In this document: one piece after another, positions 35,265 to 45,362 of the stretch
How the letters are laid out: each line of letters starts with the position of its first letter
How positions within the stretch are numbered: position 1 is the first letter of the stretch
Source of the DNA: Paenibacillus mucilaginosus 3016
GTDB lineage: Bacteria > Bacillota > Bacilli > Paenibacillales > NBRC-103111
Length of the DNA stretch: 64,000 bases
Reading direction: 5' to 3'
Assembly: GCF_000250655.1 (NCBI RefSeq)
Contig: NC_016935.1
Coordinates: 3,242,001-3,306,000, forward strand
Program-made: the position numbers and the translations under genes
Notes under the pieces: generated by a model
What the model saw: the letters and a program-made list of their open reading frames with translations, nothing else
Told to the model about the DNA's origin: nothing
The model's database searches: none

Positions 35265-36152
35265 TTACTTCCCGCCCCCTTCGATGGACTTGCGGTACTG
35301 CAGCGGCGAGAGGCCGCAGATCGCCTTGAACACGCGCCCGAAGTGCGTCGACGAATCGAAGCCGACCTCGCCGGCCACTTCGGTGATCCGCATGGAGGTG
35401 CCGGCCAGCAGCTTGCGCGCTTCGTGGACCCGCAGCCGCTGGATGTACTCGACGAGGGTGAAGCCCGTCGCTTCCTTGAAGATGCGGCAGAGGTAGTACG
35501 GCGAGATGTGGAACCGGTCGGCCAGCACCTGCAGCGACAGCTCCTCATGGAACGAGGCGTTGATATGCTGCACGATGTCCGACACCTTGCGGTGCAGCGA
35601 CGTCGGGTGCTCGGAGCGTCCGCCGTTCTCCGCAGCCTGCTCCTTCAACCGCCAGCGGTACAGCCACAGGAGCAGCTCCGCCAAATACAGCTTCAGCGCG
35701 CTGCCGGCCCCCGGCTCGTCCGGATGGCTCTGCTCGGCAAGCATCGTGGTCAGCAGGAGCTCGATGCGCTGGCGGTCCTTGGGCTCCGGCCGGACGACCG
35801 GCACACGGCCGAACGCCTCCAGAAGGTCCGGCTCCATCGCCGGCAGCAGCGAACCGAGCCACTCGGGCTTAAAGTTGATCAGGATGCGCTCGTGCTCGGA
35901 GCTGTGAGCTTCGGTGGTGCGGTGCAGCACGGAGGGCTCGATGAGCACAAGATCCCCTTCGCGGACGAGATATGAGCGGTCCTTGATAAAATAGTAGCGG
36001 CTGCCCGACTGCATATAGTAGATCTCGTAGGAATCATGCGAATGGTTCGATTCCATATTGAACGAGGCGGAGCGGTGGGTATGGTTCAGAATGAAAGCGG
36101 GTTCATCCGTGAGATGCACGGACGGGACCCTGGGCGTATCGGTGGGCGTCAT
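35265..36152 (-). CDS. AraC family regulator with cupin sensor
   Basis: A 295-residue regulator. The N-terminal cupin-like half (about 20-150, SHDSYEIYYMQSGSRYYFIK) senses a small molecule, probably a sugar, and the C-terminal half (about 190-290) has the two AraC helix-turn-helices (SLQVLADRFHISPYYLCRIF and ITEVAGEVGFDSSTHFGRVF). AAAGGAG lies upstream of ATG 36152. It is divergent from the oxidoreductase at 36308 and shares its control region. Its N-terminal layout resembles the AraC protein at 50689. Confidence 0.93.
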   Translation of the reverse strand: MTPTDTPRVPSVHLTDEPAFILNHTHRSASFNMESNHSHDSYEIYYMQSGSRYYFIKDRSYLVREGDLVLIEPSVLHRTTEAHSSEHERILINFKPEWLGSLLPAMEPDLLEAFGRVPVVRPEPKDRQRIELLLTTMLAEQSHPDEPGAGSALKLYLAELLLWLYRWRLKEQAAENGGRSEHPTSLHRKVSDIVQHINASFHEELSLQVLADRFHISPYYLCRIFKEATGFTLVEYIQRLRVHEARKLLAGTSMRITEVAGEVGFDSSTHFGRVFKAICGLSPLQYRKSIEGGGK

Positions 36153-36242
36153 CGGAGAGACTCCTTTCCTCAGAGGGACTGGATTGCAGCAAACAGAGAG
36201 AGCAATATATGTTGAAAATAAAGAATTTAGACAATTTCCGTG

Positions 36243-36271
36243 CTGAAATCCTATAGATCTTGCGCTATACT
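36243..36271 (+). promoter_or_regulatory. possible promoter of the oxidoreductase
   Basis: CTGAAA (36243-36248), 17 bases, TATACT (36266-36271), in the AT-rich divergent region. Confidence 0.4.
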
Positions 36272-36307
36272 CCAACTATACCTTAACCCATAGAGGAGGA
36301 GCAACAC

Positions 36308-37597
36308 ATGACAGATCAGCGCAAGACGTATGCCCTGGTCGGGACCGGCGGCCGCGCGGCATTTTTCTATAAGGCAATTGTATCCGATTTCAAAGAAACC
36401 TCCCAGCTCATTGCCTTCTGCGACGTGAACCAGACCCGCATGAATTATGCGAACAAACAGATCACGGATCTTGGAGCAGAACCTGTACCTACATACAAAG
36501 CCCACGAGTTCGACCGGATGATCGAGGAGACGAAGCCCGATGTGGTCATCGTCACTTCCGTCGACCGCACACACCATACCTACATTATACGCGCAATGGA
36601 GCTCGGCTGCGATGTTATGACCGAGAAGCCGATGACTGTCGACGAGGACAAGTGCCAGGAGATTCTCGACGCGGTGAAGCGGACAGGCCGCCAGCTGCGT
36701 GTGACGTTCAACTACCGGTATTCCCCGCACAACACGAAGATCCGCGAGCTGATCGAAGACGGCGTGATCGGCGACGTGCATTCGGTTCACTTCGAGTGGC
36801 TGCTGAACACGAAGCACGGCGCGGACTATTTCCGCAGATGGCACCGCGACAAGCGCAACAGCGGCGGCCTCCTCGTGCACAAGTCGACGCACCACTTTGA
36901 CCTGGTGAACTTCTGGCTGAACACCCAGCCGCAGACCGTGTTCGCCCTCGGTGATCTCATGTTCTACGGCAAGGAGAACGCGGAGAAGCGCGGCGTTACG
37001 GAGTTCTACCAGCGTGCGACCGGCAGCAAGAACGCGGAGAACGACCACTTCGCGCTCCATCTCGACAAGAACGAGTCGCTGAAGGGCATGTATCTCGATG
37101 CGGAGCACGAGGACGGCTACCAGCGTGACCAGAGCGTATTCGGCGAAGGCATCTCCATTGAGGACACGATGGGCGTGATGGTGCAGTACAAGAACCGCGC
37201 GATCCTGACGTACAACCTGTATGCCTATGCTCCGTGGGAAGGTTTCCGAGTGGCGTTTAACGGTACGAAGGGCCGCATTGAGATGGAGGTCGTCGAGTCC
37301 TCCTATGTGAACTCGGGCGGCGATCAGGCACTGGAAGGCGCGGTCGTCGGCAAAAAGATTATCGTCCACCCGATCTTCGAAGCGCCGTACGAGGTGCAGG
37401 TGAAGGAAGGCAAGGGCGGCCATGGCGGCGGCGACCCGGTGCTCCTGAACGATTTGTTCGGTACGCCGGAGCCGGACCGCTTCAATCGCGCAGCTTCTCA
37501 CGTGGACGGCGCGATGTCGATCCTGACAGGGATCGCAGGCAACCGATCGCTGCGCACAGGCCAGCCGGTCCGCGTATCCGAATTGGTCCGTTTCTAA
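36308..37597 (+). CDS. Gfo/Idh/MocA family oxidoreductase
   Basis: A 429-residue NAD(P)-dependent dehydrogenase. The Rossmann loop is VGTGGRAAFF and the catalytic-pocket motif TEKPMTVDE has the conserved Lys. VHKSTHHFDLVNFWL provides the His typical of the family's second domain. The substrate is probably a sugar, inositol or glycoside derivative. AGAGGAGGAG precedes the ATG. It is divergent from an AraC regulator, which probably controls it. Unlike the paralogue at 15.6 kb, it is intact. Confidence 0.93.
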   Translation: MTDQRKTYALVGTGGRAAFFYKAIVSDFKETSQLIAFCDVNQTRMNYANKQITDLGAEPVPTYKAHEFDRMIEETKPDVVIVTSVDRTHHTYIIRAMELGCDVMTEKPMTVDEDKCQEILDAVKRTGRQLRVTFNYRYSPHNTKIRELIEDGVIGDVHSVHFEWLLNTKHGADYFRRWHRDKRNSGGLLVHKSTHHFDLVNFWLNTQPQTVFALGDLMFYGKENAEKRGVTEFYQRATGSKNAENDHFALHLDKNESLKGMYLDAEHEDGYQRDQSVFGEGISIEDTMGVMVQYKNRAILTYNLYAYAPWEGFRVAFNGTKGRIEMEVVESSYVNSGGDQALEGAVVGKKIIVHPIFEAPYEVQVKEGKGGHGGGDPVLLNDLFGTPEPDRFNRAASHVDGAMSILTGIAGNRSLRTGQPVRVSELVRF

Positions 37598-37634
37598 GGA
37601 CATGTGGTATACTAACCTAAAATAAGTACATCGG

Positions 37635-37668
37635 CCCCCGGCTGCAGCCCTCTGCAGCCGGGGGTTCG
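37635..37668 (+). terminator. intrinsic terminator after the oxidoreductase
   Basis: 13-bp stem CCCCCGGCTGCAG / CTGCAGCCGGGGG with a 4-base loop, then TTCGTTTCG. Confidence 0.7.
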
Positions 37669-37692
37669 TTTCGTAGGAAGGCGGCCTTCATC

Positions 37693-38799
37693 ATGATGAC
37701 ACGTTTGCTTATGACGCTTGCCGTCACCGCGCCCGGAGGGCTGCTCTTCGCCTGGCTGCACATGCCGCTGAGCTGGATGCTCGGTCCGCTGACGGCGGCG
37801 GTGCTGTGGCAATCGCTGATCGCCGGAGCGGACCGGCCGCTGGTCTGGCCGGTCGCCTGCCGCAACGGCGGCCTGCTTCTGCTGGGCTACGCGATGGGCC
37901 TCGCCTTCACGGCGGACAGCGCCCGCCAGATCGCGGCCCAGCTGCCGGCCATGGCGGCGGCCACGCTGCTCACCGTCGGCTTCAGCATGCTCGCCGGGTA
38001 CTGGCTCGCCCGCCGGGCCGGCATCTCCGCGCAGAGCGGAATCATCGGCAGCGTGCCGGGCGGCCTGAGCCAGATGGTCCTCGTCAGCGAGGAGACGCCT
38101 GGGGCCGACGGCACCGTGGTCGCCTTCATGCAGACGGTCCGGCTGCTCACCGTCATCTTCGCGGTGCCGTTCCTCGCCGTGCACGGCCTGGCCGGCCCTG
38201 CGGCTCCCGTATCCGCCGTGCCGCTTCCCGCCCCTGACGCGGCCGCAGCACATCCGCTCGGCCTGGCGGCCGCCGTCGTGCTCATCCCGCTCGCGGCCCT
38301 CGGCGCGGTGCGGCTCAAGCTGCCGACGCCGTGGTTCCTCGGCCCGATGCTGGCCTCCGCCGGGCTGACGATCGCAGGCCTGGCGCCGCCGCACCTGCCG
38401 GCCCCGCTGCTGCTCGCAGCGCAGTGGAGCCTCGGCATCTACCTCGGCCTCGGCATCAAGCTCAGCGGCCTGGCCGGGTGGCGCCGCCTGCTGCCTTACT
38501 CGCTGCTCACCGGCGCGGGGCTCGTGCTCTTCTCGCTAGGGCTCTCCTGGGTCTACAGCCTGCTCCTGCCGATGACCACGGCCACCGCCTTCCTCAGCAC
38601 CTCACCCGGCGGCATGACGGAGATGGGGGTCGTCGCCTCTGTGATCGGGGCCGACGTGTCGCTCGTCGTCGCCTTCCAGATGTTCCGCATCCTGTTCATT
38701 CTCTTCGCGGTGCCTTATCTGCTCCGCTGGGGCTTCCGCCGGGCCGCCGCCCGCAGAGAGGAAGGGGCGCCGGCGAAGCCGGAGCGTCCTGGGGCGTGA
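37693..38799 (+). CDS. AbrB family membrane protein (putative permease/regulator)
   Basis: A 368-residue protein with about ten hydrophobic helices in two similar halves (PLSWMLGPLTAAV in the first, PTPWFLGPMLASAGL in the second), the internal duplication of the AbrB/'ammonia monooxygenase' family (Pfam PF05145). GSVPGGLSQMV and STSPGGMTEM repeat the other paired motif. The name reflects an old E. coli annotation; no real monooxygenase activity is implied, and transport of an organic acid or similar is a guess. An AGGAAGG-like site lies before ATG 37693. Confidence 0.85.
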   Translation: MMTRLLMTLAVTAPGGLLFAWLHMPLSWMLGPLTAAVLWQSLIAGADRPLVWPVACRNGGLLLLGYAMGLAFTADSARQIAAQLPAMAAATLLTVGFSMLAGYWLARRAGISAQSGIIGSVPGGLSQMVLVSEETPGADGTVVAFMQTVRLLTVIFAVPFLAVHGLAGPAAPVSAVPLPAPDAAAAHPLGLAAAVVLIPLAALGAVRLKLPTPWFLGPMLASAGLTIAGLAPPHLPAPLLLAAQWSLGIYLGLGIKLSGLAGWRRLLPYSLLTGAGLVLFSLGLSWVYSLLLPMTTATAFLSTSPGGMTEMGVVASVIGADVSLVVAFQMFRILFILFAVPYLLRWGFRRAAARREEGAPAKPERPGA

Positions 38800-39137
38800 A
38801 GCGGAGCGGAGGGCTGTGGACAGCGGGCAGATCAGCCCTCAGCGCCGGGTCTTCGACCTGCCGGTAACCGCTCATGAAAGGCATGGGACGGCGGAAAGTC
38901 GGCTGTTTAACCGGCAGCAGAACGTTTTTTTGCAGCCGGCAGCCCAATGGATAGTACATCGAGTCTGCTGTACCCAGAACAGTACATAGAGAAGCCCCGG
39001 GCGTCTGCGGCAGCCCGGGGCTTTTTCCAGAGACTCAGAAGAGTTAACTCGCTTAAGTTCGTTTCTGTCAACTGATCTTTCTTATGAACGCGCATATAAA
39101 GGACGGCGAAGCCGTTTATTCTGGCCGAGGAGGAGCT
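38800..39137. other. intergenic region with terminator
   Basis: No gene seen. An intrinsic hairpin AAGCCCCGGGC / GCCCGGGGCTT followed by TTTTCC lies at 38992-39026. A GTACATCGAGTCTGCTGTAC-like imperfect inverted repeat precedes it at about 38955-38990. Confidence 0.6.
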
Positions 39138-40050
39138 TCACGGCTGCGGACCGGAGACCTCCCGGATGTACGCCTGAAACTCCCGCATCGCATAGGAGAC
39201 GTATTTGCTTTTGGGCCAGATCACTTCGAGGTTCCACGGAATGACCGGATCGGTGAGGGCCAGCGTGCGGACGTCCGGGTTCGTTATCTTGCTGCAGATC
39301 GCCTGGGGAATGATCGAGACCCCTACGCGGGCGGCGACCATCTCGGCCAGGAGATCCCACTGCGAGCTCTCATAGACGATCGACGGCTCGAAGCCGAGGT
39401 CCCGGCATGCCCGCATCACATGCCGCCGGACGGCGAACCCGCGGGGGAAGAGCACGAACGGCTCGCCCCGGAGCTCCTCCAGCCGGACGGAAGGCTGTGC
39501 GGCGAGTGGATGGCTCTCGTGAATCACCAGCGCAAGCTGCTGGTAGAGAAAAGGCAGCGTATCGAAGCTCTCCGGATCCACAGGGGAGACGACGACGCCC
39601 ATGTCAAGCGCCCCTTCGAGCAGCAGGCTCTCCACCTTGTTCGCCCCTTCTTCCACCAGATCAAAATCAATATGCGGATGCTTGGCGCGGAACCCGGCCA
39701 GAATCCGGGGGAAGAACACGGAGCCGATCACGGGCGGCAGGCCGATGCGAATCAGGCCCTTTTTCAGCTGCACGACGTCTCCGAGCGCCGTGTGAAGCCC
39801 CTCGAACGCCTGCAGGACAGAGTGAATCTGAGCGACGGCGGCTTCTCCCGCATCGGTGACGCCTCACGCTTTTGCCGGAACGGTCGAAGAGGGTGACCCC
39901 GAGCTCTTCCTCGACCGCCTTGACGATCTTGCTCAAGGTGGGCTGGGTCATGTGAAGCGCTTCCGCCGCTTTGGTGATGTTCTGGTGTTTGGCAATCTCC
40001 AGCAGGTAGGCAAGCTGTCGTATATCCACGTGTGGGCAACCCCGATTCAT
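39138..40050 (-). pseudogene. LysR family regulator, frameshifted
   Basis: A LysR-type gene of about 300 residues split by one extra base. The first frame encodes the helix-turn-helix (DIRQLAYLLEIAKHQNITKA, AEALHMTQPTLSKIV) up to TLFDRSGKSV. The second frame continues TDAGEAAVAQIHSV and then the full effector domain (LKKGLIRIGLPPVIGSVF to IREVSGPQP). The break is at about 39860-39862. The start may be ATG 40050 or GTG 40029; neither has a strong ribosome site. It is divergent from the 3-hydroxybutyrate operon and was or is its likely regulator. Real decay and sequence error cannot be told apart here. Confidence 0.85.
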
Positions 40051-40159
40051 AACATTTTTTCATGAAGATCATGCTATCTCTGAATTTTACCTGCGGGGGA
40101 CGGGGATGTAAACTGAAAAGGCACAGGAACCCTTCCGTCGGAGCCGGCGGGAATTTGAA

Positions 40160-40175
40160 TTGTAAGCGTTTTAGA
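40160..40175 (+). promoter_or_regulatory. candidate cre (CcpA) site
   Basis: TTGTAAGCGTTTTAGA fits the Bacillus cre consensus WTGNAARCGNWWNCAW at all but two defined positions, 45-60 bases before the permease start, suggesting catabolite repression of the operon. Confidence 0.4.
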
Positions 40176-40219
40176 TAACAGAAAAAGCGATCAACTTCCA
40201 TGAAGAGGAGAAATGCCCG

Positions 40220-41599
40220 ATGATCCTACAGGTCTTGGCGATCGTGTTAGCCTTGGGACTGCTTATGTTTTTTGCCTACCGGGGGTATCCGGTCATCGTC
40301 TTCGCTCCGGTGTTCACGCTGCTTGCCGTTGTAATTTCGGGGAACGCCCTGCTGCCGAGCTACACGGAGACGTACATGAGCAATGCGGCGAATTATGTCA
40401 AAAGCTTCTTCCCCATCTTCCTCCTCGGCGCGATCTTCGGCAAAGTGATGGAGCTCAGCGGGGCGGCGTCCTCCATCGCGCAGGCGATCGTGAGAGCGCT
40501 CGGTTCGCAGCGGGCGATCTTATCGGTGGTCGCCGCCTGTGCGGTGCTGACCTACGGCGGGGTATCGCTGTTCGTGGTGGCCTTCGCGGTGTATCCGTTC
40601 GCCGTCGCCATCTTCCGTGAAGCGGACATTCCGAAGCGCCTGATCCCCGGCACGATTGCGCTCGGCGCTTTCACGTTCACCATGGATGCGCTTCCAGGGA
40701 CGCCGCAGATTCAGAACATCATTCCGACGACATATTTCGGAACCGACGCGTATGCGGCTCCGGTGCTCGGGACGATCGGCGGGCTCATGGTGCTCGCCGG
40801 GGGATTGTTCTGGCTGGAGAGACGCCGCAAGGAGGCGGCGCAGGCCGGAGAAGGCTACGGGACCGGCCACAAGAACGAGCCGGAGGTGCTCGAGAACCAG
40901 ACGTACCCGAATATCTGGATCGCCGTGCTGCCGCTGGTGCTCGTGCTGCTCTTCAACTATCTGCTCAGCCGGGGCGCACTTACGGTGAACAACTGGTACA
41001 GCGCGGAGCTCCTCAAGAGCTTCAACATCGCGAATGTCAAAACGGTCTCCTCCTCCTGGGCGCTCATCATCGCCCTGTGTATCGGGATTGCGGCAGCCTT
41101 GTGCATTAACGTCCGTGCGGTGCAGGGCAAGCTGGCGGCGGGATTGACCGCTGCGGCGATGGGCTCGCTGCTCGCCATTTTCAATACGGCTTCCGAGGTG
41201 GGCTTCGGCAATGTGGTGAAAACGCTCCCAGGATTCAAGCTCATCCAGAATTGGATTCTCGGCATCAGCGACAACCCGCTGATCTCCGAGGCGGTGTCCG
41301 TCAACATTCTTGCCGGGGTAACAGGGTCGGCTTCGGGCGGTCTGTCGATCGCGCTGGAAGTCATGGGCAAGACGTACCTGACGGCGGCCCAGGCGGCCGG
41401 CATCTCGCCGGAGCTGCTCCACCGGATCGCCTCGATGGCGTCGGGCGGGATGGACACCCTGCCGCATAACGGCGCAGTCATCACGCTGCTGGCCATCACC
41501 GGACTGACGCACCGGCAGGCGTATAAGGATATTTTTGCGATCACGGTGGTGAAGACGGTTACCGTGTTCGTGCTGGCGATCGTGCTGTCGATGTTCTGA
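40220..41599 (+). CDS. GntP family permease, probable 3-hydroxybutyrate/ketone body transporter
   Basis: A 459-residue, roughly twelve-helix permease of the gluconate/GntP family (YGGVSLFVVAFAVYPFAVA and GSASGGLSIALEVMGKTYL, then MASGGMDTLPHNGAVITLL are typical). In B. subtilis the relative YxjC sits with scoAB and a hydroxybutyrate dehydrogenase, the same neighbours as here, so D-3-hydroxybutyrate is the likely substrate. GAGGAG lies 9 bases before ATG 40220. First gene of a five-gene run up to 45187. Confidence 0.9.
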   Translation: MILQVLAIVLALGLLMFFAYRGYPVIVFAPVFTLLAVVISGNALLPSYTETYMSNAANYVKSFFPIFLLGAIFGKVMELSGAASSIAQAIVRALGSQRAILSVVAACAVLTYGGVSLFVVAFAVYPFAVAIFREADIPKRLIPGTIALGAFTFTMDALPGTPQIQNIIPTTYFGTDAYAAPVLGTIGGLMVLAGGLFWLERRRKEAAQAGEGYGTGHKNEPEVLENQTYPNIWIAVLPLVLVLLFNYLLSRGALTVNNWYSAELLKSFNIANVKTVSSSWALIIALCIGIAAALCINVRAVQGKLAAGLTAAAMGSLLAIFNTASEVGFGNVVKTLPGFKLIQNWILGISDNPLISEAVSVNILAGVTGSASGGLSIALEVMGKTYLTAAQAAGISPELLHRIASMASGGMDTLPHNGAVITLLAITGLTHRQAYKDIFAITVVKTVTVFVLAIVLSMF

Positions 41600-41666
41600 C
41601 GCAGTATCCATACGAAGGTCATACGGTAGGCAATCGTTCACATGTGGAAAAGGAGAGGATTCGTTC

Positions 41667-42452
41667 ATGTCACAGCTGCTTAGAGACCGCACCGCCCTCA
41701 TCACGGGGGCGGCCAGCGGCATCGGATTGGAGATCGCAAGGACATTCGCAAAGGAAGGGGCCCGGGTGGTCGTCACTGACATCCGGACCGAGGGGGCGCT
41801 GCAGGCGGCTTCCCTGCTGCAGGAGGAAGGCTTCGAAGCGCTCGGCCTGCGGTGCGACGTGACGCAGGAAGGGGAGTATGCGGCGGCGCTTCAGGCAGCG
41901 GACGAGACGTACGGCTCGCTCGATATTCTCGTCAATAATGCGGGACTGCAGCATGTGGCGCCGCTTGAGGACTTTCCTGTGGACAAATTCGAGTTCATGA
42001 TCAAGGTGATGCTTACGGGAGCTTTTATCGGAATCAAGCATGCGTTTCCGCTGATGAAGCGGGGCGGGTACGGGCGCGTCATCAACATGGCGTCGATCAA
42101 CGGGGTAATCGGGTTCGCCGGCAAGGCGGCTTACAACAGTGCGAAGCACGGATTGATCGGCCTGACGAAGGTGGCGGCGCTCGAAGGGGCGTCCCACGGG
42201 ATCACCGTGAATGCGCTCTGTCCGGGCTACGTCGATACGCCGCTGGTCCGCGGGCAGCTCGAGGATCTGGCGCGTACGCGGGGCGTACCGCTCGAGAGCG
42301 TGCTCGAGGAAGTGATCTATCCGCTCGTGCCGCAGCGCAGGCTGCTGACGGTGGAGGAGATTGCGGACTACGCCGTGCTGATCGCCAGCGACAAGCTGCG
42401 GGGCGTAACGGGGGCGTCGCTGCTGATCGATGGAGGCTATACTGCACAGTAG
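41667..42452 (+). CDS. 3-hydroxybutyrate dehydrogenase (SDR)
   Basis: A 261-residue short-chain dehydrogenase that oxidises D-3-hydroxybutyrate to acetoacetate with NAD+. The cofactor motif TGAASGIG (about 12-19), NNAG, and catalytic Ser-Tyr-Lys ([15 protein letters not shown]) are present; [11 protein letters not shown] and PGYVDTPLV are typical of 3-hydroxybutyrate dehydrogenases. It lies 67 bases after the permease with AAAAGGAGAGG before its ATG, and feeds ScoAB. Confidence 0.92.
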   Translation: MSQLLRDRTALITGAASGIGLEIARTFAKEGARVVVTDIRTEGALQAASLLQEEGFEALGLRCDVTQEGEYAAALQAADETYGSLDILVNNAGLQHVAPLEDFPVDKFEFMIKVMLTGAFIGIKHAFPLMKRGGYGRVINMASINGVIGFAGKAAYNSAKHGLIGLTKVAALEGASHGITVNALCPGYVDTPLVRGQLEDLARTRGVPLESVLEEVIYPLVPQRRLLTVEEIADYAVLIASDKLRGVTGASLLIDGGYTAQ

Positions 42453-42493
42453 CGTTTTGCGGGAGAAAGAAGCTGAGGGAGGAGAAGAAGCGC

Positions 42494-43201
42494 ATGGACA
42501 AAAGAGTGGCTTCGATGGAAGAGGCGGTGCGGGATATTGCCGACGGCTCGCTGCTGGTCGTGGGGGGCTTCGGGCTCTGCGGCATTCCCGAAGGGCTGAT
42601 CCGCGCCCTGCAGGCACAGGGCACGAAGGGGCTGACCGTGGTCAGCAACAACTGCGGTGTGGATGACGCCGGACTCGGCCTGCTGCTGGCGGGGCGTCAG
42701 ATCCGCAGGATGGTGTCCTCCTACGTCGGGGAGAACAAGACGTTCGAGCGGCAGGTGCTCAGCGGCGAGCTGGAGCTGGAGCTCGTCCCCCAGGGGACGC
42801 TGGCCGAGCGCATCCGCGCTGGCGGAGCCGGCATCCCGGGATTCTATACCCCGACGGGTGTGGGCACGGTTGTGGCCGAAGGCAAGGAGCACAAATCGTT
42901 TGACGGCCGGACTTTTGTGCTGGAGCGCGGCATCGTGGGTGACTTCGCACTGGTCAAGGCGTGGAAGGCGGACACGCTCGGCAATCTCGTGTACCGCCGG
43001 ACCTCGCGCAACTTCAACCCGCTGGCCGCGGCCGCCGGCCGGATTACGATCGCCGAGGCGGAGATCATCGTGGAGGCGGGGGAGCTGGACCCGGATGAGA
43101 TTCATACGCCGGGGATCTACGTGCAGCGGGTCGTGCAGGGCACAGCGGAAGGCAAGCGCATCGAGCGGCGTACGGTACGCTCGAAGGAGGGTACGGCATG
43201 A
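42494..43201 (+). CDS. scoA: succinyl-CoA:3-ketoacid CoA-transferase subunit A
   Basis: A 235-residue alpha subunit that, with ScoB, moves CoA from succinyl-CoA to acetoacetate. Family motifs include [28 protein letters not shown] and [14 protein letters not shown]. Its stop overlaps the ATG of a 36-codon frame (43198). The 3' end is partly duplicated in that frame. The substrate acetoacetate is inferred from neighbours. Confidence 0.95.
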   Translation: MDKRVASMEEAVRDIADGSLLVVGGFGLCGIPEGLIRALQAQGTKGLTVVSNNCGVDDAGLGLLLAGRQIRRMVSSYVGENKTFERQVLSGELELELVPQGTLAERIRAGGAGIPGFYTPTGVGTVVAEGKEHKSFDGRTFVLERGIVGDFALVKAWKADTLGNLVYRRTSRNFNPLAAAAGRITIAEAEIIVEAGELDPDEIHTPGIYVQRVVQGTAEGKRIERRTVRSKEGTA

Positions 43202-43308
43202 CGGGGCAGCCGGAGATCATGGATGCGCCGGGGAGATTCGTGCAGCGTGTCGAGCAGTGGACGTCGGAAGAGCTGAGCAGAGTATGCGCAGAGGAGGGAG
43301 CGTTATGA
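43198..43308 (+). CDS. 36-residue coupled peptide, partial duplicate of scoA end
   Basis: A short frame joined to scoA and scoB by ATGA overlaps at both ends. Its sequence ([20 protein letters not shown]) mirrors the scoA tail ([20 protein letters not shown]), and the DNA is also clearly similar, so it arose by a local tandem duplication of the scoA 3' end. It may only serve translational coupling. No function is known. Confidence 0.5.
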   Translation: MTGQPEIMDAPGRFVQRVEQWTSEELSRVCAEEGAL

Positions 43309-43985
43309 AGGGACAGCGGGAGATCATTGTGGCGAGAGCGGTCCGGGAGGTCCGGGACGGGATGTATGTCAATCTCGGCATCGGGATGCCTACGCTGGTG
43401 GCGGGAGCGATCCCCGAAGGAATGAACGTCATGCTGCAGTCGGAGAACGGGCTGCTCGGCATCGGACCGTATCCGTATGAGGGCGAGGAGGATCCGGATC
43501 TCATCAATGCAGGCAAAGAGACCGTCACGGCCATCCGCGGCGCGTCGTTCTTCGACAGTGCGGAGTCGTTCGCCATGATCCGGGGCGGTCATATCGATCT
43601 TGCGATCCTGGGCGGCATGGAGGTCGCGGAGAACGGGGATCTCGCGAACTGGATGATCCCCGGCCTGATGGTCAAGGGGATGGGCGGCGCGATGGATCTG
43701 GTCAGCGGGGCGAAGCGGATCGTCGTCATCATGGAGCATGTGAACAAGCACGGCCAGAGCAAGGTCCGGAAGGCCTGCACGCTCCCGCTGACCGGCTCGG
43801 GCGTCGTGGACCGGCTGATCACCGATCTGGCGGTTTTCGATTTCACGCCGGAGGGCATGCGCCTGATCGAGCTGCAGCCCGGTGTCACACTGGACGAGGT
43901 GCGGCAGCGGACGGAGGCGGCGTACACCGTGGCGCCGGAACTGCATAACGGCGAAGCGGCGGTCAAAGGGGGCGCGATAGGATGA
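43305..43985 (+). CDS. scoB: succinyl-CoA:3-ketoacid CoA-transferase subunit B
   Basis: A 226-residue beta subunit carrying the active-site Glu47 in [12 protein letters not shown], which forms the glutamyl-CoA intermediate. [20 protein letters not shown] and [14 protein letters not shown] are typical. Start ATG 43305 follows GAGGAGGGAG and overlaps the stop of the 36-codon frame; its own stop overlaps the thiolase start (ATGA at 43982). Confidence 0.95.
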   Translation: MKGQREIIVARAVREVRDGMYVNLGIGMPTLVAGAIPEGMNVMLQSENGLLGIGPYPYEGEEDPDLINAGKETVTAIRGASFFDSAESFAMIRGGHIDLAILGGMEVAENGDLANWMIPGLMVKGMGGAMDLVSGAKRIVVIMEHVNKHGQSKVRKACTLPLTGSGVVDRLITDLAVFDFTPEGMRLIELQPGVTLDEVRQRTEAAYTVAPELHNGEAAVKGGAIG

Positions 43986-45187
43986 ACACGGATCGGGAAG
44001 CGGTTATTGTCAGCGGAGTCCGGACGGCGATCGGGAGCTTTCAGGGTTCCCTGGCGGGAATCTCGGCCCCGGAGCTCGGCAGCATCGTGGTGAAGGAGGC
44101 TCTGCAGCGGGCCGGTATCGGCGAGGAGCATGTGGATGAGGTGATCCTCGGCAGTGTGCTGCAGGCGGGACTCGGCCAGAATCCGGCCCGGCAGGCCTGG
44201 CTGAAGGCGGGCTTCGGCGTCTCGGTGCCGGCGATGACCGTCAATAAGGTGTGCGGCTCCGGGCTCAAAGCCGTGATGCTGGCGGCGCAGGCCGTACTCC
44301 TCGGAGACGCCGAGGTCGTGGTGGCCGGGGGGATGGAGAACATGAGCCGGGCGCCTTACCTGCTGCCGGGGGCAAGGGACGGCCTGCGGCTCGGCGATGC
44401 CGCGCTCGTCGACTCACTGGTCCGCGACGGCCTGTGGTGCGCCTCCTGCGATATTCACATGGGCCTCACGGCCGAGAATATCGCGGAACGGTACGGGCTG
44501 ACGCGGGAGGAGCAGGACGCCTTCGCGGCGGAGAGCCAGCGGCGGGCGGCGGAGGCGGCATCGGCCGGCCGGCTGCAAGCCGAGATCGTGCCGGTGCCCG
44601 TGCCGCAGCGCAAGGGGCCGCCGGTGCTCTTCGCCGTGGACGAGCACCCGCGGGCCGGCACGACGGCGGAGGCGCTCGCCCGGCTGCGCCCGGCGTTCCG
44701 CGACGGCGGCACCGTCACGGCCGGCAACGCCTCGGGCATCAACGACGGCGCGGCGGCGCTCGTCGTGATGTCGGCAGAGCGGGCGCGGGAGCTCGGCGTG
44801 CAGCCGCTGGCCCGCATCCGGGGCTATGCGCAGGCGGCGCTGGACCCGGCCGTGATGGGCCTCGGGCCTGTCGACGCCGTGCGCCGGCTCGTGCAGAAGA
44901 CGGGCGTGGCGCTGGACTCGGTGGAGCTCTTCGAGCTCAACGAGGCGTTCGCCGCCCAGTCCCTGGCCGTCATGCGCGAGCTGGGCGTGCCCGCGGACCG
45001 CGTGAACGTCAACGGCGGCGCCATCGCCCTCGGCCACCCGATCGGGGCTAGCGGAGCCCGCGTGCTCGTCACGCTGCTGCACGAGCTAGCCCGGCGGGAG
45101 GCGCGCTATGGCATCGCCGCGCTGTGTATCGGCGGCGGCCAGGGCGTTGCGATGCTCGTGGAGCGGGTGGAGCAGAGCGCGGGGTAG
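43982..45187 (+). CDS. thlA: acetyl-CoA C-acetyltransferase (thiolase)
   Basis: A 401-residue thiolase that splits acetoacetyl-CoA to two acetyl-CoA, completing 3-hydroxybutyrate breakdown. The nucleophile is Cys91 in [11 protein letters not shown]; the [18 protein letters not shown] and CIGGGQG (second Cys) motifs are intact. The start overlaps the scoB stop. A strong terminator follows at 45363. From 44500 to 45130 the third-position GC is extreme, which opens long spurious frames on other strands. Confidence 0.95.
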   Translation: MNTDREAVIVSGVRTAIGSFQGSLAGISAPELGSIVVKEALQRAGIGEEHVDEVILGSVLQAGLGQNPARQAWLKAGFGVSVPAMTVNKVCGSGLKAVMLAAQAVLLGDAEVVVAGGMENMSRAPYLLPGARDGLRLGDAALVDSLVRDGLWCASCDIHMGLTAENIAERYGLTREEQDAFAAESQRRAAEAASAGRLQAEIVPVPVPQRKGPPVLFAVDEHPRAGTTAEALARLRPAFRDGGTVTAGNASGINDGAAALVVMSAERARELGVQPLARIRGYAQAALDPAVMGLGPVDAVRRLVQKTGVALDSVELFELNEAFAAQSLAVMRELGVPADRVNVNGGAIALGHPIGASGARVLVTLLHELARREARYGIAALCIGGGQGVAMLVERVEQSAG

Positions 45188-45362
45188 CGCGGAAGGAAGC
45201 GGTGAGTAAGCCACGCGGGGGGCGGCGGCTGGGGACCATGGATGCGAGCATGTGGCTGGTGTAGGCACATGCGGGCAGAAGAGACACTGAGTAGACGTTC
45301 ACGCTTTGCGGCGGAAGGTTGTCGGCAGGGCAGCAGAGTGAAGTCGAGAATATAGCGAGAAT

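Noticed and set aside
39855..39870. Programmed frameshift in the LysR gene
   Set aside because: There is no slippery heptamer and no downstream structure of the usual kind; a mutation or sequence error is simpler.
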